From: an uncultured Pseudomonadota bacterium
GTDB lineage: Bacteria; Bdellovibrionota_B; Oligoflexia; Oligoflexales; CAIMVM01
Length of the DNA: 53,973 nt
Direction: 5' to 3'
Assembly (NCBI GenBank): GCA_903844895.1
Contig: CAIMVM010000198.1
Span: 1 to 53,973, forward strand
Below the pieces are notes generated by a model that searched no databases, had not been told where the DNA came from, and saw only the letters and a list, made by a program, of their open reading frames with translations. The position numbers and the translations under genes are program-made. Shown in pieces: positions 49,242 to 53,973 of this stretch; position 1 is the stretch's first letter; each line of letters opens with the position of its first letter.

Positions 49242-49694
49242 TCAATTTACCAAAGCCGAAAGTTCACACTCAACGGCAACTTCATTGCCAACGCGCGCTT
49301 CACCGGAAAACCAAAAAAACTTACCTCTAGATTTTAGCAGGCGGACAGAATAGGTGATGGTATCCCCTGGAATGATTTGTCTTCTAAATCGTGCATTTTG
49401 AACCTCCGTAAGCAACATGGAGGAAATGCCTTTCTCAGGGCTAACATAACTTAAAATACCTGCTGCTTGAGCGAGTCCTTCCACGGTCATGACTCCAGGA
49501 TATATAGGTGATCCTGGAAAGTGCCCTTGTAAGACCGGTTCGCTGACAGAGATATTTTTTATCGCTAAGACAGATTCCCTGGGAACCAATTCTAATACTC
49601 GATCAATAAGCAAAAATGGATAACGATGCGGTAAGGCTCGTTCAATCTCTTTAATACCCCAAGGCATCGTTAGACTTTGTATAGAATCGCTCAA
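49242..49694 (-). CDS. fabZ: 3-hydroxyacyl-ACP dehydratase FabZ
   Basis: Hot-dog-fold dehydratase of fatty acid synthesis that competes with LpxA for hydroxyacyl-ACP, 150 residues. Active-site histidine in HRYPFLLIDRV and the FPGSPIYPGVMTVEGLAQAAG segment with the catalytic glutamate. Start is TTG at 49694, since GAGGAGG (49708-49702, minus strand) is 7 bases upstream; the first ATG (49667) has no such signal. Confidence 0.96.
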   Translation of the reverse strand: MSDSIQSLTMPWGIKEIERALPHRYPFLLIDRVLELVPRESVLAIKNISVSEPVLQGHFPGSPIYPGVMTVEGLAQAAGILSYVSPEKGISSMLLTEVQNARFRRQIIPGDTITYSVRLLKSRGKFFWFSGEARVGNEVAVECELSALVN

Positions 49695-49742
49695 ATCGTG
49701 TCCTCCTCATAATTCATGCGGCCTTAAAAATGGCGTAGGTGT

Positions 49743-50261
49743 CTATTTTTTCGCTTCTTTTTTACCAACATCGCTCACAAAGGCCTTAATGACATCTGGA
49801 GTTAAATCAATCGGATCTTTTACATAAACCAAGCCCGCATTGCTGGCTTCAAATACGATGTCAAGACCTTTGGCAACAGCGAGAGTTTCCGTGATTTTCG
49901 CAACTTTCACGGCAATTTTTTGTGTAGCTTGGCTTTCTTTTGACTTCATTTCATTTTGAAATTTCATCTCATCATTTCTTAAGCTCATCGCCTTTTCTTG
50001 AAAGTCTTTTTGCTTATTCATTTTGGCTTCTTCTGACAAAAGAGATCCCTGCTTTTGGACATCTTCCATGATTTTATCTAATTCTTTTTTCCTAGATAGA
50101 AGCTCAGCCTCTTTTTTCTTAATTTCCACTTCGAGGCTCTTTCGGGCTTGAACTCCTTCATCCACTGTCAAGATAACCTTTTGGATATCTACAACTCCAT
50201 AGCCTGCAGCAAAAGCTTTAAAGCCAACTAAACCTGCAAACAATGCGACATAAATTCTCAT
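49743..50261 (-). CDS. skp: Skp/OmpH periplasmic chaperone
   Basis: Holds unfolded outer-membrane proteins between the Sec channel and BamA. 172 residues: signal peptide (MRIYVALFAGLVGFKAFA, cleavage near residue 18), a short beta strand YGVVDIQKV, a long charged coiled coil (about 40-115), and the C-terminal strand GLVYVKDPIDLT. The ATG at 50261 has AAAGGA 6 bases upstream. It sits 21 bases after bamA. Confidence 0.93.
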   Translation of the reverse strand: MRIYVALFAGLVGFKAFAAGYGVVDIQKVILTVDEGVQARKSLEVEIKKKEAELLSRKKELDKIMEDVQKQGSLLSEEAKMNKQKDFQEKAMSLRNDEMKFQNEMKSKESQATQKIAVKVAKITETLAVAKGLDIVFEASNAGLVYVKDPIDLTPDVIKAFVSDVGKKEAKK

Positions 50262-50281
50262 TTCAAATCCTTTCAAAAAAA

Positions 50282-52606
50282 TTAATATCCGATGTTAAAG
50301 ATAAGTTTCATATTTCCAATTTTTCCATCTTCATTTATAGGCCATGCCCATTCAAACCTAAAAGGTGCGATCGGAGTAATCCATCTAAAACCAACCCCGA
50401 TATCTTTACTTAAACCATCAAAGCTTAGTTTCTCTTCATCGTCATACACTCGGCCTGCGTCGGCAAAAAGAAGGGATTTTATCCCAGCTTCAGGGATAAG
50501 AGGAATAAAGTATTCTAACTGAGCAAACATCTCTCGGTCTCCCCCTTTTCGGAAGTCTTCGGGGGGGGCAAATGGAGATCTCATAATCTTAAACAGCGGA
50601 GAAATCATTCCATAGTCAAATCCCCTAATGTTATTAACACCGCCTAATCGATAGCGATCAGCGTAGGGTATGGCATTACCCATCCACGGCCATAACTTTG
50701 CAAGTTGAAAGTTAAGCCTGAAATTTGTCTTAAACGTGTCCGTAAACTCTACGGGATAGTAAAAGGTATTGTTAAATACCGTTTCCATATATTCAAAGTC
50801 GCCTCTTAATAAAGGACCGCCTACCAATTTATGGGAGAGTGAAGTTGAAACGCCAGAAGTGGGGTCTAAGTAATTATCAAGCTTATTTCTAAAGAGTCGG
50901 AATGTCACGGAGCGTCTTAGACCGTCACTTCTAAATCTTTGGATTAAGCCAAGATCCTCGTTGTTTAACACTTTAACTTGCCGCCAATTGTATGAGACGG
51001 AGCCGCGAACGTCTTCAAAGAGTTCGCGACCGATGGTCACGCCAGAAGAAATTCTTTTTTCCTGGGCAGTCACCCCCACAAGTGGATTGGTCTCCTGCTG
51101 TTCATATCCTAAATTTAAGCCTAGTGACCATTGGCTGTCATTGATGCGCGGATTAGTAAATTCCGTGTCAGCTTGATAAGACTTCGGACCGCTCCATTTT
51201 CCAGTAAAGTTAGTACCCCAACCCTTACCTGAAAGATTTCTCTCATCAAATCTACCTTGCCCAAACCACTTAGCAGACGAATCTCCTGCGGGCGAATATC
51301 CGACAGCAGCTTGTAGCTGGCCAGTTGGTTTTTCTTTAAGGCGAATTTTTAAATCGAGAACCTCATCGTTTTTTTCGTCCCGCTCTTTAAGAACTTGCAC
51401 GCTTTCAAAGAAGCCTAATCGATTGATGTTTTCTTTAGACTCTCGCATTCCGGTGCCAGAATAAAGCTCTGAATCAGCAATTTTGAGTTCACGACGCACG
51501 ACGTTGTTTCGTGTTTTATCGTTGCCTACGATGTCAATATTTCCAAAATAGACTTTTTTGCCTTTTTCAATACTGAAGTCTAAGGAGACTGTTTTGTCTT
51601 TTTTGTTAAATGAAGTCTTAGGATTCACATCTACAAAGGCATATCCAAGATCTCCATATTTATCTATAAGGTGATCAATATCTTTTTGTAGTCTAGAAAG
51701 TCTAAATAAAGCGCCGGATTTTAGCGTGATCTCTTTAACAAGCTCATCTTCGGGGAATAATAAGTCGCCGCTAAATTTAATATCAGCAACAGAATACTGA
51801 ATTCCTTCTTCCAAGGAAAAAGTGATTCTCGCATGCTTTCGATCTGAATCCATAATAGAAACTGGTTTGCCGACTTTGACCTCTGCGAATCCCCAATCTT
51901 GATACCAAAAAGATAGAAATTCTAAGTCGCGTTTCACAAAATCATCTTGGTAAAAAGATGAAGACGAAATCATCGTCGAACGCGTGACAGGCCTTGTAGA
52001 CATTTTTTCTGCGAGCTCTTCGTCAGAAAAGTATTTATTCCCAACGATTTGTACATCGCCTACTAAGACTTTGGCGCTTTCATCGACAATGAAAACTAAA
52101 TCTACTTCAGATTCGCCTGCTTTTCGAAGTTCAGTTTTTGCAGCAGCTAGATAGAATCCTTTATCGGAATAAATTTTTTCTATTGCGGCAGTGTCTTTAG
52201 TTAACTTGGCTTCATCAACAATTGTAAATGGTTTTGTGGAAATTTTGTCTTTAAATTCATCTTCGGTAAACTCTTTTAAACCTTCATATTTTATGGCTAC
52301 AATCGAAGGCTTTTCCACGACGGAAATAATTATGACTGAACCCGCTGATGAGTCTTCTTTTGAAATTCTTAAATCAGAAAAATAACCTAAGCCAAAAAGA
52401 GTCCTGATTTCAGAAGCTATGGATTCTTCCGTCCAAGAGTCACCCTTTCGGAGTTTTATTGCATTTAAAATCGCATCGGCCTCTACTTTCTTATTGCCGG
52501 TAATCCTTATTTCAGAAACAGTTCCGGCGCCTAACGCAGAATCTACCAATAGCATTATTACCGGAAACAACCATGCTGTCAGAACACGTTTTGATTTTTG
52601 ATTCAT
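50282..52606 (-). CDS. bamA: Outer-membrane protein assembly factor BamA
   Basis: Essential insertase of beta-barrel proteins, 774 residues: signal peptide (about 1-26), five POTRA repeats (starting EIRITGNKKVEADAILNAI; later segments VGDVQIVGNKYF, VADIKFSGDLLF and VYFGNIDIVGNDKT), and a 16-strand Omp85 barrel with the conserved IRGF in RLGGVNNIRGFDYG. The last residue is Tyr rather than Phe, still an aromatic beta-signal. The ATG at 52606 overlaps the lolD stop (ATGA), which decides the start against a longer frame. Confidence 0.96.
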   Translation of the reverse strand: MNQKSKRVLTAWLFPVIMLLVDSALGAGTVSEIRITGNKKVEADAILNAIKLRKGDSWTEESIASEIRTLFGLGYFSDLRISKEDSSAGSVIIISVVEKPSIVAIKYEGLKEFTEDEFKDKISTKPFTIVDEAKLTKDTAAIEKIYSDKGFYLAAAKTELRKAGESEVDLVFIVDESAKVLVGDVQIVGNKYFSDEELAEKMSTRPVTRSTMISSSSFYQDDFVKRDLEFLSFWYQDWGFAEVKVGKPVSIMDSDRKHARITFSLEEGIQYSVADIKFSGDLLFPEDELVKEITLKSGALFRLSRLQKDIDHLIDKYGDLGYAFVDVNPKTSFNKKDKTVSLDFSIEKGKKVYFGNIDIVGNDKTRNNVVRRELKIADSELYSGTGMRESKENINRLGFFESVQVLKERDEKNDEVLDLKIRLKEKPTGQLQAAVGYSPAGDSSAKWFGQGRFDERNLSGKGWGTNFTGKWSGPKSYQADTEFTNPRINDSQWSLGLNLGYEQQETNPLVGVTAQEKRISSGVTIGRELFEDVRGSVSYNWRQVKVLNNEDLGLIQRFRSDGLRRSVTFRLFRNKLDNYLDPTSGVSTSLSHKLVGGPLLRGDFEYMETVFNNTFYYPVEFTDTFKTNFRLNFQLAKLWPWMGNAIPYADRYRLGGVNNIRGFDYGMISPLFKIMRSPFAPPEDFRKGGDREMFAQLEYFIPLIPEAGIKSLLFADAGRVYDDEEKLSFDGLSKDIGVGFRWITPIAPFRFEWAWPINEDGKIGNMKLIFNIGY

Positions 52607-53289
52607 ATTAAACTCGTTGATATTATTTTTCCATCTTCCATACAAATTGCATTCGGAAGTCTTGACGCTAAACTTGGATCATGGGTGACCATGAGCATTG
52701 TAACTCCATTCTCATGACAAAGATTCATCAATAGTTCTTCGATGCTAGCCGAGGTTTTCTTATCTAAATTGCCCGTAGGCTCATCAGCTAGGAGAATGGG
52801 CGGAGCCATTAACAAGGCGCGAGCGATAGCGACTCTCTGTTGTTCTCCCCCGGAGAGTTCTCCAGGGCGGTGAGAGGCTCTATGACCGAGGCCCACAGAC
52901 TTTAAAAGAAAATTGGCTCGCTCTCTAACAGCCTCATCTTTTGATCCAGCAATAATACCGGGAAGCATTACATTCTCTAATGCCGAAAACTCCGGCAGAA
53001 GATTGTTCATTTGAAACACAAAGCCAATCGTACAGTTGCGAAAGACGGAAAGCATCTGATCCGAAAGTGTTGCGACATTTGTAGAATTGATCGAAATCAC
53101 GCCACTGGTGGGACGGTCTAAAGTACCAATTATATGAAGGAGCGTGCTTTTACCAGAGCCAGAAGGGCCTGTAATAGAGCAAATAGCTCCTTTAGGAATC
53201 GACAAGTCAATCCCTCTCAGGGCGTCCACCTCTTGGGAGTCAAGCTTATAAGTTTTATAGATGGATTTCAGGGTGATTAGCGTTTCCAT
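52603..53289 (-). CDS. lolD: Lipoprotein-releasing ABC ATPase LolD
   Basis: Cytoplasmic ATPase of the LolCDE complex that extracts lipoproteins from the inner membrane, 228 residues. Walker [13 protein letters not shown]-loop [18 protein letters not shown] (typical MacB/LolD family), signature [15 protein letters not shown], Walker [13 protein letters not shown] and the H-loop [11 protein letters not shown]. It is 2 bases after the lolC/E stop and coupled to bamA by overlap. The symbol is by context with lolC/E. Confidence 0.93.
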   Translation of the reverse strand: METLITLKSIYKTYKLDSQEVDALRGIDLSIPKGAICSITGPSGSGKSTLLHIIGTLDRPTSGVISINSTNVATLSDQMLSVFRNCTIGFVFQMNNLLPEFSALENVMLPGIIAGSKDEAVRERANFLLKSVGLGHRASHRPGELSGGEQQRVAIARALLMAPPILLADEPTGNLDKKTSASIEELLMNLCHENGVTMLMVTHDPSLASRLPNAICMEDGKIISTSLI

Positions 53290-53291
53290 AT

Positions 53292-53973
53292 TTAGGAGTA
53301 CCTCAATCCAAGGCCTGGATCTTGTTGTGCAGCTTTGTAGGCTGGATAGACAGATGCGACTAAGGAAAGGAAAAACGCCCCAATCCCAATAATTACATAT
53401 TCAACATCTAAAAATCGGACAGGCAATTTTTTAATAAGATAAACTCCCTGGGGTAGTTTTAATAGCTCACTATTTTGTATCAGAAAACATGCAGAGAGTC
53501 CCAATGCAAATCCCAGAAAAACCCCTATCCCGCTTATAATAAGACCATGCGTTATAAACAGTTGCATGATATCTGACCTCCGCATTCCCAGTGCGCGAAG
53601 GAGAGAAACTTGATTGCGTTTGTAGTAAACCGTCATCATAATCGTTCCCGAAACGGAAAAAGCCGCTACCAAAACAATTAGAAATAAGACGGCTCCCATC
53701 GCAAATTTTTCGAGTTTTAATGCTACAATTAAGGATTTATTTACGTCTTTCCAGGTGACTGTCTTAAGATCTGACGGCACAAGACCTAAATGAAGATCCT
53801 TTTCAATGTGTTCCGGATCGCTAAACGAAGTGGCGACACCTGAGACATAATTTTCTTGGTCAAGAGATTCTTCATATTCTTCCATAAACTTGCGACCAGA
53901 ACTTAAAGTGGTAGCAGCATATTTGGAATCATAATTAGGAATATCCGTTTTAAATGTTGCGACAACTTCATAG
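53292..53973 (-). CDS. LolC/LolE-type lipoprotein-releasing permease, C-terminal part (5' end outside window)
   Basis: The frame is open to the window edge, so the N-terminal part is missing; 226 codons are seen. The first residues (YEVVATFKTDIPNYDSKYAA) belong to the periplasmic domain. After it come an FtsX-like permease with three membrane segments (AVLFLIVLVAAFSVSGTIMM, IISGIGVFLGFALGL, VIIGIGAFFLSLVASVYPAY) and the conserved coupling motif SLLRALGMRRSDI. It is followed after 2 bases by lolD. Whether LolC, LolE or a merged LolC/E cannot be decided from the fragment. Internal ATG at 53885 is not the true start. Confidence 0.92.
   Translation of the reverse strand, partial: YEVVATFKTDIPNYDSKYAATTLSSGRKFMEEYEESLDQENYVSGVATSFSDPEHIEKDLHLGLVPSDLKTVTWKDVNKSLIVALKLEKFAMGAVLFLIVLVAAFSVSGTIMMTVYYKRNQVSLLRALGMRRSDIMQLFITHGLIISGIGVFLGFALGLSACFLIQNSELLKLPQGVYLIKKLPVRFLDVEYVIIGIGAFFLSLVASVYPAYKAAQQDPGLGLRYS

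Overview
The window looks like chromosomal sequence from a motile, Gram-negative, LPS-bearing bacterium, most likely a Bdellovibrionota/Oligoflexia-type organism. This is inference from gene content: an lpx/bam/lol envelope cluster, CheA/CheW chemotaxis genes, futalosine-type menaquinone synthesis (mqnA), a DUF342/FapA protein, a DUF6178-like protein and many Bdellovibrio-style orphan proteins. No rRNA, tRNA, CRISPR array, prophage or insertion sequence was recognised. TTG and GTG starts preceded by strong Shine-Dalgarno sequences are frequent (rlmN, coaD, hemL, fabZ, pfk, the Lon-like protease), so several starts are moved from the longest open frame.

Layout. 0-6.2 kb (+): enolase, a glutaminyl-cyclase-like lipoprotein, a STAS protein, an unusual CheA with acidic repeats, and CheW. 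6.2-13.5 kb: a 0.5-kb gene-free spacer, a giant 1715-residue TPR protein (-), a divergent orphan protein and a small helix-turn-helix-like protein. 13.7-18.3 kb: TlyA (-), a REC-PilZ protein (+) behind a near-consensus sigma-28 promoter, a spacer holding what looks like a decayed formylglycine-generating-enzyme fragment, and a DUF342 protein (-). 18.5-26.5 kb: rlmN, phosphofructokinase, a HAMP-only membrane protein, a 36-residue basic protein, an orphan plus Lon-like protease, and an EpmA-like lysine ligase. 26.6-30.6 kb: small membrane-associated ORFs (two in overlapping frames), a divergent secretin/CpaC-like protein and a predicted outer-membrane protein. 30.6-39.1 kb: coaD, rsmD, speA, a second STAS protein (with a zinc ribbon) in an operon with a PAS-like/GGDEF diguanylate cyclase behind another sigma-28-like promoter, a DUF6178-like pair and a polyprenyl synthase. 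39.1-54 kb (-): a SixA-like phosphatase with a 12-base tandem repeat, a membrane protein, mqnA, hemL, 5-formyl-THF cyclo-ligase, a one-TM beta-domain protein, then the envelope operon lolC/E-lolD-bamA-skp-fabZ-lpxA-lpxB-ABC exporter-lpxK.

How the genes fit together. Signalling genes scattered through the window look connected. Two STAS paralogues sit next to a chemotaxis kinase and a diguanylate cyclase, and two loci (REC-PilZ, STAS-GGDEF) carry promoters matching the flagellar sigma-28 consensus with its exact 11-base spacing. This suggests a c-di-GMP/motility module under flagellar control. The polyprenyl synthase and mqnA both serve menaquinone. The lol-bam-lpx operon groups lipoprotein export, outer-membrane protein assembly and lipid A synthesis, but lpxD is missing from its usual place between skp and fabZ.
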